64,000 nucleotides of DNA from Aquilaria yunnanensis (Eukaryota; Streptophyta; Magnoliopsida; Malvales; Thymelaeaceae): positions 60,022,501 to 60,086,500 of the forward strand of contig CM077593.1 of assembly GCA_039654915.1 (NCBI GenBank), given 5' to 3'. Within the stretch, counting starts at the first letter, position 1, and the number at the start of each line of letters is the position of its first letter. Below, one piece after another: positions 1-10,500 of this stretch. The position numbers were made by a program, and so were the translations under genes. A model generated the notes under the pieces. That model ran no database searches, had not been told where the DNA came from, and saw only the letters and a program-made list of their open reading frames with translations.

Positions 1-162
1 GTTCTTCCACACGAACTTCTGCACTTTTTTTGCCGAGATAGTCGCTAGTGGTTCCGCCTCAACACATTTAGAGAAATATTCTACTGCTACAACGCAGAAT
101 TTTACGCCTCTAGGGGCTATTGGGAGCGGCCCAATGAGATCAATGCCCCATACTGCGAAGGG
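1..162 (-). pseudogene. Integrase catalytic core fragment of T1
   Basis: Translation continues in the frame of the pol gene at 163-2820 after one in-frame TAG. The residues after the stop include FAVWGIDLIGPLPIAP, the start of the rve integrase core with its first catalytic Asp, followed by KFCVVAVEYFSKCVEAEPL. In this family the codon at the stop is usually Trp (P-W-PFA), so a TGG to TAG change is likely. That is inferred from family knowledge. The rest of the core is beyond the window edge. The enzyme would insert retrotransposon cDNA into nuclear DNA. Confidence 0.85.
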
Positions 163-2820
163 CTAGGGATAATCAGCCGAAGTCACCATTTCCGAGGGTG
201 TCCTCTGGATATTTGCGTGTCTCTGGCAACTACCGCATTTTTGGATGAACTGCCTTGCGTCCTTTCTTAGGGTAGGCCAGAAGTATCCTTGGCGAAGTAT
301 TACTGCTGCAAGGGCGTCGGTTCCGATGTGCGAACCACAAGCGCCTTCGTGTACTTCTTCGAGGATCATTTCAGTATCCTCTTCACCGACAGACCTTTGT
401 AGTGGGTTTGCATATCCCTGCCGATACAATTCTTCACCAACTAGGAAGAATTGGCCGGAGTGTCTTCGGATTTTGGCAGCTTCACTAGGGTCTTCAGGGA
501 GTGTATTGTCCTCGAGGTATCTCTTTATCGGGTCTTTCCAGCCTTTTTCTGAAGTTGATATGCTCAGCACTGTGATGCTCGGGTGACCTAGCACCTCGGT
601 GTATACTTTTGATTTTGCCAAGCAGTCTGCCTCGGTATTATCACGTCGAGGCATGTTTTCGATTCGCACGGTATCGAACCCCCGAATGAGTTTTGCCACC
701 AGTTCATGATATTTTGCCAAGGTCGGATCCTTTGCCCCATAGTCTCCTGCCGTTTGCCGAACTACTAGCTGGGAATCGCTGTGGGCTTTTAGATTTCGCA
801 CGCTAATTCTCCTGGCTAGGCGTAATCCTGCTATGAGGGCTTCATACTCAGCCACATTTTTGGTGACGTTAAAGCTGAACTTGATGGCCTTCATTACTTC
901 TAGGCCTTCGGGGCCCCTGATGATCACGCCAGCTCCCTGGTGTTCGGACCCCGAGGCTCCGTCAACATACAAAGTCCATTCGAGATCACCTTCGTCAGGA
1001 TTCGGATGGCTGTCCTCGGTAGTAGATACTTCGGCGATGAAGTCTGCCAGTGCTTGAGCTTTTATGGCTTTCCGAGGTTTGTAAGAGATGTCAGGTTCGC
1101 CCAGCTCTATACACCACTTTGAGAGACTTCCGGAATGATCCACCTTCCTCATGACGTCCCGTAGTGGTAGACTACTTCGGACGATGATGGGGTGAGCCTG
1201 AAAGTATGGTCGTAGCCTTCTTCCTGCCAGCACCAAGGGGTATATAGCTTTTTGCAACAAAGGATACTTGATTTCGGCGCCATGCAGGGATTTGCTGACA
1301 TAATAGAACGGCCATTGCTTTGGCCCCTCTTCTTTTACAAGGACCGAACTCACAGCTTTTTCTGTGACGGCGAGGTATAGTACGAGCGGCTCTCCTTCGT
1401 GAGGTTGTCGCAGAGTAGGCAGGCTGGCCAAGTAGATTTTCAGTTCTTCCCAGGCCTTTTGGCAATCTTCACTCCAGGGATGGTCATCACCTCCGAGGTT
1501 GTCCTCCTTTTTTGCTGCCTTTGTGAGGACTTTGAAGAATGGCCGACACCGATCTCCGTATCTGGAAATAAACCTGCTGAGGGAGGTTATCCTTCCAGTG
1601 AGTCTCTGCACATCTTTTATTGTGGCGGGAGTTCGAAACTCGAGCAGAGCCTTAATTTTTTCTGGGTTGGCATCAATGCATCTTTCGGATACCATGTATC
1701 CCAGGAATTTTCCAGAGGTCACGCCGAAGATGCACTTTTCGGGATTGAGACGGATCCCGAAGGCTCTGAGCTGGTGAAAAGTCTCCTTAAGATCCATGAC
1801 GTGTTTGTCAGGCAGCTTGCTTTTGACTATCATGTCGTCGACATACACTTCCATGTTTCTCCCTATTTCGTCTTTGAAGACCTTGCTCATCAGCCTCTGG
1901 TAGGTGGCTCCTACATTTTTAAGCCCAAAGGGCATTCTGACATAGCAGTATGTTCCTCCCTCGGTGATGAAGGCGGTTCTTTCTTCATCTTCGGGGTTCA
2001 TCCTTATTTGATGATAGCCGCTGCAGGCGTCTAAGAAAGTTAGGAGCCCGTATTCGGCAGTTGAGTCTACCAATTGGTCTATCGGTGGGAGAGGATATGA
2101 GTCTTTTGGGCAAGCATCGTTCAAGTTTCTGAAGTCGATGCACATCCGGAGTTTGCTGCTTCCTTCTTTAGTGGCGATAACCACGTTGCTCAACCATTCG
2201 GGGTATTTGACCTCCCTGATGACACCAGCGTCTAACAGGCGCTGGACTTCAGTTTTGATGAAGTTATTTTTATGGGCTAAGATGCCTCTCTTCTTTTGCC
2301 GGACTGGCTTTGCTTCCGGACTTACTTTGAGGTTATGCTGTATTACGCCAGGGTTCACCCCTGGCATATCTTTCGGCGAGTAGGGAAAGAGACCTTTATT
2401 TTCCAGTAGAAAGGATACAAGTTTTTTCTTGTCACCTTCGGCCAAGCTCTTCCCTATTCGGGTAGATTGACCTGGGACAAGTTCTACTGTTTTTGTTTCC
2501 GCCTTCGCGGGACTCTCTGCCTCACCCTTTTTTGGTGCTTTTGCTTCCACAGCTTGCGCAGAGTTGTTTGCTGAAGCTTTTCGTGTTTTGACGAACACCT
2601 TCCTTACTTCGCCTTGATCTATGAAGATTTCTGCATCTCCATCCTTGGCGGCGAAAGTGACGGTTAAGTACTTGACATCAGGATGAATATACAGGTTTCC
2701 CTGTGTCTGTCTTCCAAGGATGGCGTTGTACGATGAAGGGACATCCATGACGATGAACCTTGCCATTGTGGAGGCGTACAACTCTTCTATTCCCATCACC
2801 GATGTCCCTTTCAACATCAA
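163..2820 (-). pseudogene. T1 pol: protease C-terminus, reverse transcriptase, RNase H, second RNase H, integrase zinc finger
   Basis: An open frame of 885 codons. Residues 20-40 hold the post-protease signature with PSSYNAILGR. Reverse transcriptase spans about 195-375, with LRMCIDFRNLN, the TFLDACSGYHQI block and YVDDM at 326-330. A first RNase H-like region at about 475-595 lacks the usual catalytic Asp in its opening strand (LYLAVTEKAV), as is common in this lineage. A second RNase H spans about 615-738, with Asp in LYVDGASG, Glu in AEYEAL and Asp in HSDSQ. The integrase HHCC finger at about 825-870 shows H-x4-H and CGSCQRH. The role is to copy genomic RNA to cDNA. Long coding capacity survives here although gag and integrase are broken, so this element is probably younger than its hosts. 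Confidence 0.92.
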
Positions 2821-3362
2821 TGAGAGATCGATCCAACCGAGGACAGGCAGCTCGGCCGGACCTACCCCGAAGGTACGCGAGGTGATGGGCTTGAGGTCGC
2901 TGGAAATACACCCAACCTTGGCAGCAAGTGTGAAAACAAGACATCGGCATTTGATCCGTCATCAAGCAGCACTCTTTTGACGTCCCAGTTTCCTATTCTC
3001 GCCATGATCAATAAAGGGTCGTCATGGGGAAAAATGACAACGGAACCATCCTTTCGGGCCAGCTTTTTTGTTGGACTTTGATATTCCATGACTGCTATTT
3101 CTCTAGCCTTCCTCTTTCTTTCCGAGGATGGGAGTCCCGTCGTTATTGTCTGTATGATTCCTGCTGGAGGTGGGGGGCGCCTTTTAGGACTTCGGTTTCT
3201 CCGCCTATCGGAGTCGTAGTCCTCATCTTCTGCCTTTCCTTCCTCCTCTTTTCTCCCTTTCAGGGAAGGCACGCGCAGATAATGCCGAAGTTGGCCCTAT
3301 TTTATCAGCGTCTCTAAATACTTCTTCAATTGGAAGCAGTCTTCGGTGTCGTGACCGTGGTC
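2821..3362 (-). pseudogene. T1 protease and gag C-terminal region, frameshifted
   Basis: One frame (2862-3272) carries VLLDDGSNADVLF, matching the aspartic-protease active site of Tat elements (usually D-x-GSSADIL). The upstream part is a charged, Arg- and Pro-rich gag tail. The frame shifts near 2870, just before the pol frame starts at 2820, and again near 3272. Upstream, an in-frame TGA interrupts the gag motif FH-x-DHGHDTEDC near 3363. The protease would cleave Gag-Pol in virus-like particles. As it stands no continuous Gag-Pro product is possible. Confidence 0.8.
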
Positions 3363-4175
3363 TCAATGAAACTGGTAGAACTTCTTCATATTCTTTCTGT
3401 TGTTGGCGGTCATGGCCCGTGGCCGCTGAACCTGCGTCCCCTGCCTTTCCATCGTCATGAGGATGTTTGTCCATGTTGTGTTCAGGGGTGTGAAAATTGG
3501 GAGTTTCCTTCCTCGCGTCCTCCGAGGTCGGCCTGCCTGTTCGGTGGGATACCGATTTTGCTGGTTGGACCCTTCGGCCCGGGCGTGATCGGACTTCGGT
3601 CTGCCCATTCTCAGTTCTTCGGCTGTCATGTGCTGTTTGGCCCTTCGGTAAAATTCGCAGAGGGTGTTCGGGGGGTCCTTAGAGAACTTGAAAAATAGCT
3701 GTGAGTCCTTCTGAAGGCCCCGTGTCATGGCGAGGATGAGTATTTCGGGTCGGAAGTCCGGGACGCTCAAAGATTCCCTGTTGAACCTTTCGACATAGTC
3801 GCGTATGGTCTCTCCAATTCTTTGAGCTATGTCGAACATCTGAACCAGCATCTTCGCCATTGGCCGACTTCCGATAAACTGCTGCGTGAAGGCTGTGGAC
3901 AACTTCTGGAACTTCATGATGGTTCCTGGGGCCAATGAATTATACCAGGCTGTTGCTGGCCCACTGAGAGTGACCTCGAAGCATTTGCACAAGGTAGCAA
4001 CGTCGGCACCGTGCATCATCATGCTGCGTCTGTACTTGGTCAGATGGGCCTGTGGATCTGTACGGCCATCATAAGTTTCCAGCCGAGGCACTCTGAAATC
4101 ACCTGGCACGGCTGCCTCAACTACATCTTGGGTGAATGGGGAGTCATCCCCACAAAAGGTCCCAGACAGCCTAGC
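3363..4175 (-). pseudogene. T1 gag core (retrotransposon gag domain)
   Basis: The open frame 3363-4109 contains the classic plant gag pattern: FRVPRLETYDGRTDP, then CFEVTLSGPATAWYNSL, then FQKLSTAFTQQFIGSR, then GETIRDYVERFN. This is the capsid-like retrotrans_gag domain that packages element RNA. The same frame runs upstream, through TQDVVEAAVPGDF, to an in-frame TAG at 4176-4178 that separates it from the gag N-terminus. The 3' end stops at a TGA inside the conserved FH-x-DHGHDTEDC stretch. Confidence 0.88.
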
Positions 4176-4803
4176 CTAGACAGGTTTACGGGCCACCTGT
4201 TTCTCCACTCTGTCCAACCTTGCCAATATTTTCTCCATAAGGGCCATGGCGCTAGGTTCTTCTTCTGGCAGGGGGGATTGTCGGTGCCTCTTCGGGGAGC
4301 GAGTTCGACACTGAGGGGATGGGGACCTCGCCTCAGGCGACTGGCTCCTCCTGTGTGTGCTTTTAGGTCGCTGTGACCCCGCTTGTCCCTCGAGCCATGC
4401 CCCGAGGGGCATGTTTTCTGTTGAAGACTCCTCTCGTGGGTCTCCGGATCCTGAACTACGATGAGTTGGTTTGGGGCTTTTTTCCCGAGGGTGTGCTAGT
4501 GAAGGAGGCCTTTCGGCTTGAGCTTGTTGCGGCCACCTTCGGTCTATCTGTTGTGTCATTTCAGCCACAACAGAACATTGAAAGTCGCGCAGGAAGCTCA
4601 TGGTTATGACCAGAGGGCGCTCTTCCTCAGGCGTGGAAGTGCCTAGGGGGGCTTGCTCAGTGGCCGGTTGGACTACAGGCGCGGACGGGGACCTCGGGAG
4701 TCCCTTGTCCTTAGAACGCCGAGTCTCAACGACGGCAACCCGAGGATGGTTTCCCACAAACGGTGCCAAATGATGTCCAGCGACATCATCACTGGAAGGC
4801 ATG
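4176..4803 (-). pseudogene. T1 gag N-terminal region
   Basis: An open frame rich in Pro, Arg, Ser and Gln, low complexity, ending with ALMEKILARLDRVEKQ, a likely short coiled coil. The frame stays open back through the primer-binding site into the LTR (to 4940), so the extreme N-terminal residues in that reading are not real gag. An ATG at 4803 still lies inside the LTR; the next candidate is about 100 codons further on (TMSFLRDFQ). The product would be the N-terminal part of the capsid protein. It is separated from the gag core by one TAG. Confidence 0.7.
4751..4768 (-). other. T1 primer-binding site
   Basis: Two bases downstream of the LTR end on the minus strand lies TGGCACCGTTTGTGGGAA. 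It has the TGGCxCCGTT opening typical of Athila/Tat primer sites. The matching tRNA was not identified with certainty, since the related tRNA-Asp type site differs at several bases. Confidence 0.7.
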
Positions 4804-5519
4804 GTGACCTCCGGGAGGACTTCCTGTGAGGGAGAGCATCTGGAGTTTAGGTTTCCCAGGGGAAAGTGCCTGCAAAGCTCAGAGAAGGCGGTTAGGAGGT
4901 CCCCGGGGTGCTTTTCCGGGGAGGAGCCTCCGATGCCCAAGTCAGTTTCATGAGAAGGAAAGGGGGAAGCACTAGAGTTTTTAGTGGGCTTGCCTGTGTT
5001 TTCTCAAGGGGGAGGAGTCCAACCTCTTGCCCGGGTTTGTTTCCTGGTATTTATAGGAATGACCAGCCCGTTCAGATCTCGACACGTGTTCGGTCGAATG
5101 TTCTCTGAATTTCTGGGCGTAGGGGACAAGTAGCCGGTGGCAGGCTCCTTGAGTCTTGAACCGAGACAGGTCATGACAAGACCTGGACGGCGTCGGCGTG
5201 TCAAATCACCATTTGAGGTGACATGTAGCGTTTGTGGACGGCATGTCAGAGGCTCTTTAAATGCTCCTGCCGTACTCCCGAGGTCCCTGGCCGAGGTCGT
5301 CCTCTGGTACGGATGATGCCCCTTCGGGAAATATGCCCGCAGTTCCGGGGTTCCCTAATTCAAGGTTCCGCCTTCGGGGAGATGCTCTTCGACATGCAAT
5401 AGCTGATTCTCCATTTCCGAAGGCGATATATTTAGTACCTCGGGGGTGCTAATAGCTTCCTCGCATTCCCTGACGCTCCGAGTTCGGGTCAGATAGAGGC
5501 GATGGCCCTTCGGCTATCA
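4771..5519 (-). repeat. T1 5' LTR (749 bp)
   Basis: On the minus strand it begins TGATAGCCGAAGGGCC at 5519 and ends GGACATCA at 4771. Both ends match the termini of solo LTRs at 44974-45832 and 60607-61473. It is 110-118 bp shorter than those two copies, so it has an internal deletion or they have insertions. It holds a TATA box at 5048-5055 and a G-box at 5083-5088. Confidence 0.9.
5048..5088 (-). promoter_or_regulatory. T1 LTR core promoter: TATA box with upstream G-box
   Basis: Minus-strand TATAAATA at 5048-5055 with CACGTG at 5083-5088, 27 nt upstream. The same pair with the same 27-nt gap is present in the solo LTRs at 45508-45548 and 60909-60949. CACGTG within ACACGTGTC is a G-box/ABRE-type core bound by plant bZIP and bHLH factors. 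That the element responds to stress or light is inference only. Confidence 0.75.
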
Positions 5520-6046
5520 CATAATGCCCATACAAAATTTCATAAAATCTCACACACTTCATTTCCCGGAGCAAAACCAACGTGGGCAAGTTCTTACATG
5601 TCTTAAACACTTAGGAAAGTCATTCCCTTGAATTTGGAGGCATTCCATAAACATTAAACATAATTTTCTTTGGAACAGCTAATGAGTTGTAAAATGGACA
5701 GAATTGAAAATTCAACCTCAAACATCATTTTATTGCTTCATATATCATCCATATACCATTCATACTATATTTACATGCATAGATGCATCATACATATGTA
5801 CTAGCTTAGTTGGGTATGTACACTAGCTTCTTGGAGAGCCTTACAAACACAATGCACTCTAGAAACTTCAAAAGGCAATTGCTACGTAAGGTAGAAAGTA
5901 CCAACACTAAAATTAGTAAATGTGCTCTAAAAATCATGAAACACTCTACTTTAATACTAGACATATTGACGTTCATGTACCTAAAATTTTACAGAAAAAC
6001 TCAAAGTAGAACTATTAGTTTGGTCATTCTTTTTCAGGTTCACTTT
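5520..6046 (-). repeat. Family D LTR fragment
   Basis: Closely matches 58371-58860 and part of 8080-8399. Shared landmarks are the run ending GTTCTTACATG, GGAACAGCTAATG and the block around CACTAGCTTCTTGGAGAG. Short open frames here are chance readings of LTR sequence. Nothing else is seen in this stretch. Confidence 0.8.
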
Positions 6047-7268
6047 CGAGCTCCAAGAGGACCCTTTGGTTGATTGTCTCTAACGGATGGCATATTAGGC
6101 CTATTCTAGGCTTGGTCCTCCTGCCCTCTTCTTTGGACTAAAGGGCAGTCCTTGATCTAGTGATCCAAAGATCCACATCGAAGACATGCTTGTGTTTCAA
6201 AATAACATGGCCTCTTGCCATAAAACTTCTTGCATCGAGGACACCTTGGGCCAACAAACTTACTCTTGGCCTTGCCCTCCATACCAGGTTTTCCATCCTT
6301 TGTAGTGTCCCTACCTTTCATTGGTTTCTGTAGTCTTCCAGCTTGGCTGCTATCTCCTGGCACACTAGGAAACCATTTACTTTCGTACTCTTTTTGTTCC
6401 ACCAGTAAATCCTTCTGAATAGCATCATGATATGTAATTGGTCTTGGAACAACCTTGTGAACTTAGGCTATGTCATCACCAGCTCATGATCTACTCTTCT
6501 ACCTCTTTGGGTAGCATGCCTATCTCTAACACTTCTCTACCACATTTCTGCACTACCTACAAGATTATAGGTAGGTAGAGATACTTCCATAATGGAGCTT
6601 AAGTGCATCCTCTCAAACATCTTCTCAATGAATCCTAGCCATTCTTTAGCTTTCTCTAGTCATGCTCAACGATCAAATTGTGGAGGTCTTAGGCCTTGAA
6701 ACCTCTCCAACAATCTGACATCATCATAGCCTTCAAGATCTTCAGCTCTATACCCCATTAACTTGTGTGAATCTTCTGAGTTTATATGGCCTCTATGTCT
6801 CCTTATTCTTCTTCTCTCACTAGGTCTTTTAGCTTAATCCCCCATGGAATGGTCATAAGCAAGCTATTGGCTCTAGATACTTGGCCAATCCCACACCTAA
6901 TTCTTCTGCCTCTGGGATGTCTTCTACCCTCATCCTCAGCATCTTTACTCTATTAATTTTCATCAGAAGGAGCATTCACTAGGTTGTTCCTAGCAACTTC
7001 CTGGTTCTGCTCCTGTGGTAATGCTTGTGCTACTCGGACTCCTTGTTGTTGAGCTTGCGGTAACCTTACTAAGTTTTCATTTATCTGGGCTAGGTTTCTT
7101 TGTAGTTCAACCCATACCTGTGGTACGTTCATTTTAGGTGCTAGGTTTTCTACTTCGTGAACCCTTGGTTGCTCTTCTACACCCCTTCCATTTCTGTTGG
7201 CATGCCTTTGTTCAGTAGGAGGTATTAAGGGTCCTTGATTCCTTCTCCTTGTGGAAAATATTTTCCTA
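6047..7268 (-). pseudogene. Family D gag, many stops
   Basis: Minus-strand reading gives a Gln/Asn-rich N-terminal part (RVHEVENLAPKMNVPQVW). A very degraded core follows, then a zinc-knuckle region with CPRCKKFYGKRPCY and CLRCGSLDH, the His being followed by a TAG and then IKDCP. The Cys-x2-Cys-x4-His-x4-Cys pattern is the nucleic-acid-binding knuckle of Tekay/Del-type gag. The open part is 6157-6402. Several frame changes and stops lie between 6400 and 7000. No protease or polymerase follows. Confidence 0.75.
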
Positions 7269-7399
7269 TTTCATGAAAATTAGAAGAGCACAATATATAC
7301 TGTGTGTTATGTACATAACACTAGCAGCTAATCTAACTAAGCTATATGTATACAACAATATGCATCATGTCATTTTCACATAAACCGCATTCAAACCTT

Positions 7400-7411
7400 G
7401 CTCTGATACCA
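7400..7411 (-). other. Primer-binding site, initiator tRNA-Met type
   Basis: Minus strand TGGTATCAGAGC, the standard complement of the 3' end of plant initiator tRNA-Met. It lies 5 bp from the LTR end at 7417. Confidence 0.85.
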
Positions 7412-7416
7412 GCTTC

Positions 7417-8399
7417 TATTACCACTCTGAGAGCTTAAATACATGACAATATTTAAAGTGTGAATCTCCGAGGAGATATGCATGTTTTGTAGGCCATCAG
7501 AACAACGCTCACTATATTACCCAAATGGCCCTCGTGGTCTTTATGCAAATATATGTATATTGGTCAAACCATAGCACACATATTTACATTTATGCACACT
7601 ATGGCAGCTAAGAAGGAAACAACTAGCACAATTCTTAGTTTTAGCTTCCACACATTAGGAAATTTTGTTAAGTTCTAGTGACCAGCCACTGCACCTGTAA
7701 CTTCCACTAACAAACTGTATCATTCTAGCCATGTAACCCCCTATTTTCTTTGTTCCATAACCCCTATTTTATTTATTCAATTATCAAGTAGAGACTTAGA
7801 GAAAACCAATAATTTTTTTTTTACATCAAAAGCCCACCTATGGACCAAGTTATAGATTTTTTAAGTTGGTTACCAAATTCTGACCAAATGAACAGTAACT
7901 TAGACAACTTTGGAATGTCATATCTTTGGCTACAGGGCTCCAAATTTAGAAATTCCATATTCAGTTCAACCTCTATATGCGCTCTAGGTGGAGTCAAAAT
8001 TTCAAACCGATATTTCTTCTACACAGGGAGTTATGGAACTTTAAGTGTAGAGTCAAATTCTGGTCACTTTATCACCATTTTGCCTATAAAAAATTTCATA
8101 AGATTCATACACTTCATTTCTAGGTGCAAAATGAACAAGGGCAGGTTCTTACATGTATAAAACACTTGCGAAATTCATTCCCCTAAATTTAGAGGCATTC
8201 CATAAACATTAAACACAATTTTCTTTGGAACAGCTAATGCGTTGCAAAATGGACAGAATTGAACATTCAACCTCAAACATCACTTTATTGCTTCATATAT
8301 CATCCATACACCATCCATAGTGTATTTGCATGCATAGATACATCATACATATGTCCTAGCTTAGTTGGGTATGTACACTAGCTTCTTGGAGAGTCTTAC
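7417..8399 (-). repeat. Family D 5' LTR, truncated by CRM-like insertion
   Basis: Begins TATTACCACTC on the plus strand (TGTTACC in other copies). It runs parallel to 57874-58700 and 56308-57260, with shared blocks such as GTAGGCCATCAGAACAA and CAGCCCACCTATGGACC-like sequence. It stops at 8399, where E1 begins. The five bases before E1 are CTTAC, which in other D copies are followed by AAACGCAATGCAC. That continuation is not found on the far side of E1. Confidence 0.8.
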
Positions 8400-9385
8400 T
8401 AATGCGAACCCCGATGGTATAAAGACCATGAAACGCGCCCAAGATGTGATTCAAGCTCCATAAGACATCAAAGAGACTAGGTTTAAAACCCCCACCCCTA
8501 ATAAACCTGTGATTAGAAACGAGAAGTATAGAACTCCAAGAACACAAGCAAACTTGTGCACCAAGGCAGTCCACAAAGAACCAAAGAGAAAACCTCTCCA
8601 AAGAGCAATATTATTTTGAAATTTTTCTATATGTTTACATCCAGAATATGTGCCTTTATATAGGCCTAAACTAGGGTTAAAATCTGGGCAAAATTCTCAG
8701 CCTAAATCCCTTAGGAATCCTAGATACAAAGACATAGGAAATCCTAGTCAAATTAGGACTGTAATTCCTAGTTTGAACAAGTTTAATGAATGCAGCGTAT
8801 GCCACTTGTCCAAAACGATTTAAAACTATTCCATAGCCTAAATAACTTCCTAAATAATGTATCTAAATAGGATTTGAATGAAAATAAAATATAAATACAA
8901 GATTAAACCCAAAAACTCCCAAATAGCCTTTTTGGGCGCATTTTGGGCACTTTAAGGTTCTCTCTTGTATCTTCAGCTCCAAGCTTCAATATTTGAGTTC
9001 CAATGGAATGAATCTTCATCTTAGATGTGGAAATGAAGGTCTGGAAAGTTAGAGCTCAAAAATCCAGCTTGTGGACACAAAATGCAATAAGAACACTTAA
9101 GGTGGCTCAACTGGTGCACTTTGAGTGTTGCCCTTGATGTCGTTGTTTTGAGACTTGTCTAAGCACTCCAGAATTGAGTACCAAGCATCTCCATCATTTC
9201 CATATGGTGTCTTGAAATTTCCAGCAGCTCCTTGTGAAGTTTCATGTCCATTCTCCATGAAGAAACTTGAAACAAAGCCTTGTAGTGCACTTGAGAGCTC
9301 CTTAGCTTTCTTCCTTGTCATAGGTCCACTAGAAACCTTCAATGGGTCCTTGCCTTTTCCATGTGTGCCTTCCTTGATCATATCA
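8400..9385 (-). repeat. E1 3' LTR
   Basis: Ends are TAATGCGAACCCC on the plus strand at 8400 (TGATGCG in the other copies) and CTTGATCATATCA at 9385. This gives TGAT...ATCA terminal inversion on the minus strand. The polypurine tract adjoins at 9386. A TATA box (TATATAA, minus) lies at 8657-8663. The part at 9097-9385 also encodes the C-terminus of the polyprotein. Confidence 0.9.
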
Positions 9386-10500
9386 ACTCCCCCCTCCTTA
9401 GAAGGATTTGTCCACAAATCTGCACGTTCAAACAGAGACAAATCAGAAACATTAAAAGTAGCACTCACATTATACTCACCTGGCAAGTCTAGCATGTATG
9501 CGTTGTCATTGATCTTTTTAATGACTTGGAATGCACCATCTCCTCTTGGATGAAGCTTAGTCCTCCTTGCAGCTGGAAATCTTTCTTTTCTCATGTGTAA
9601 CCAAACCCAATCTCCAGGCTCAAACACAACTCTCCTTCGGCCTTGATTGGCTTTTTTAGCAACTTGTTGATTTTTGAGTTCAATTTGTTGCTTAACCTTC
9701 TCATGCAACTTCTTGATGCTCTCAACCTTCTTACTACCATCCAAACTAGATACCTCATGAGTAGGTAAAGGTAAAAGATCCAATGGAGTTAAAGGATTAA
9801 AACCATAAACAATCTCAAAAGGTGACAAATTAGTAGTAGAATGCATGGATCTATTATAAGCAAATTCTACATGAGGCAAGCAATCTTCCCAAGCTTTCAA
9901 ATTTTTACCAATGATAGCCCTAAGCATGGAACCTAAAGTCCTATTAGTTACCTCAGTTTGCCCATCAGTTTGTGGGTGACAAGATGTAGAAAACAAAAGC
10001 TTAGTTCCTAACTTACCCCACAAAGTCCTCCAAAAGTGGCTTAGAAACTTAGTATCTCTATCCGAAACTATTGTTCTAGGAACACCATGAAGTCTAACAA
10101 TTTCTTTGAAAAACAATTCAGCCACATGAATAGCATCATCAGTTTTATTGCATGGAATAAAATGAGCCATCTTAGAAAACCTATCAACAACAACAAAGAT
10201 TGAGTCACGGTTTCCTTTAGTCCTAGGCAATCCAACAATGAAGTCCATAGAAATATCTACCCATGGATGACTAGGTGTAGGAAGTGGTGTGTATAACCCA
10301 TGTTAAGTGTGAGTGGATTTTGCCTTCCTACATGCAATGCATTGCTCACATACCTTCTTCACATCCTTTACCATATTCGGCCAATGGTAATGTTCCTTCA
10401 AAGTATGCAAAGTCTTGGCTTGTCCAAAGTGACCCATAAGTCCTCCACAATGAGCTTCCTTTGTGAGAAATTCCCTCAAAGATGTCTTTGGTATGCACAA
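9097..10500 (-). pseudogene. E1 integrase with C-terminal CR-like tail
   Basis: The HHCC zinc finger (HCGGLMGHFG ... CEQCIAC) is followed by an in-frame TAA at 10303-10305. In the same frame comes the DDE core: Asp in MDFIVGLPR, Asp in VSDRDTKF, and the [16 protein letters not shown] block with Glu. An integrase C-terminal domain ([15 protein letters not shown]) follows. The last 96 codons, starting DMIKEG and including [11 protein letters not shown], lie within the LTR. In CRM elements a CR motif at this place is linked to centromere targeting. Whether this tail works that way is inference. The stop lies just after KAKSTHT. Confidence 0.88.
9386..9399 (-). other. E1 polypurine tract
   Basis: Minus strand AAGGAGGGGGGAGT directly before the LTR start TGATATGATC. 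This is the expected plus-strand DNA primer position and fixes the LTR boundary inside the coding frame. Confidence 0.85.

Larger units (their letters stand above)
1..5519 (-). mobile_element. Ty3/gypsy element T1, Tat-like lineage, 5' part (3' end off the window)
   Basis: Reading right to left the order is LTR, primer-binding site, gag, protease, reverse transcriptase, RNase H, a second RNase H, then integrase running off the left edge. The second RNase H and the YVDDM form of the polymerase motif mark the Tat lineage of plant Ty3/gypsy elements. The LTR begins TGATAGCC on the minus strand at 5519, and the same terminus is seen in three TSD-bounded solo LTRs at 30308, 44974 and 60607. The element sits against family D LTR sequence at 5520, so it inserted into that repeat. 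Stops and frameshifts in gag, protease and integrase make it non-functional. The left LTR and TSD lie outside the window. Confidence 0.9.
5520..8399 (-). mobile_element. Deletion derivative of chromovirus family D: LTR piece, gag, primer site, truncated LTR
   Basis: Right to left: an LTR (7417-8399, cut off by the CRM-like element at 8400), a tRNA-iMet-type primer site, a degraded gag, then directly a piece of the same LTR family (5520 to about 6046). That piece is cut on its left by T1. Reverse transcriptase and integrase are absent. The left LTR piece is LTR middle sequence, not a proper LTR 5' end with a polypurine tract. So this is a deletion product rather than a clean gag-only element. 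Related LTRs lie at 56308-61900 and 62066-64000. Confidence 0.8.

Noticed and set aside
8356..8601. An 81-codon minus frame repeated nearly unchanged at 14681-14968
   Set aside because: It is inside the two CRM LTRs of E1. Similarity is due to LTR identity, the frame crosses the LTR edge at 8400, and E2's LTR does not keep it.
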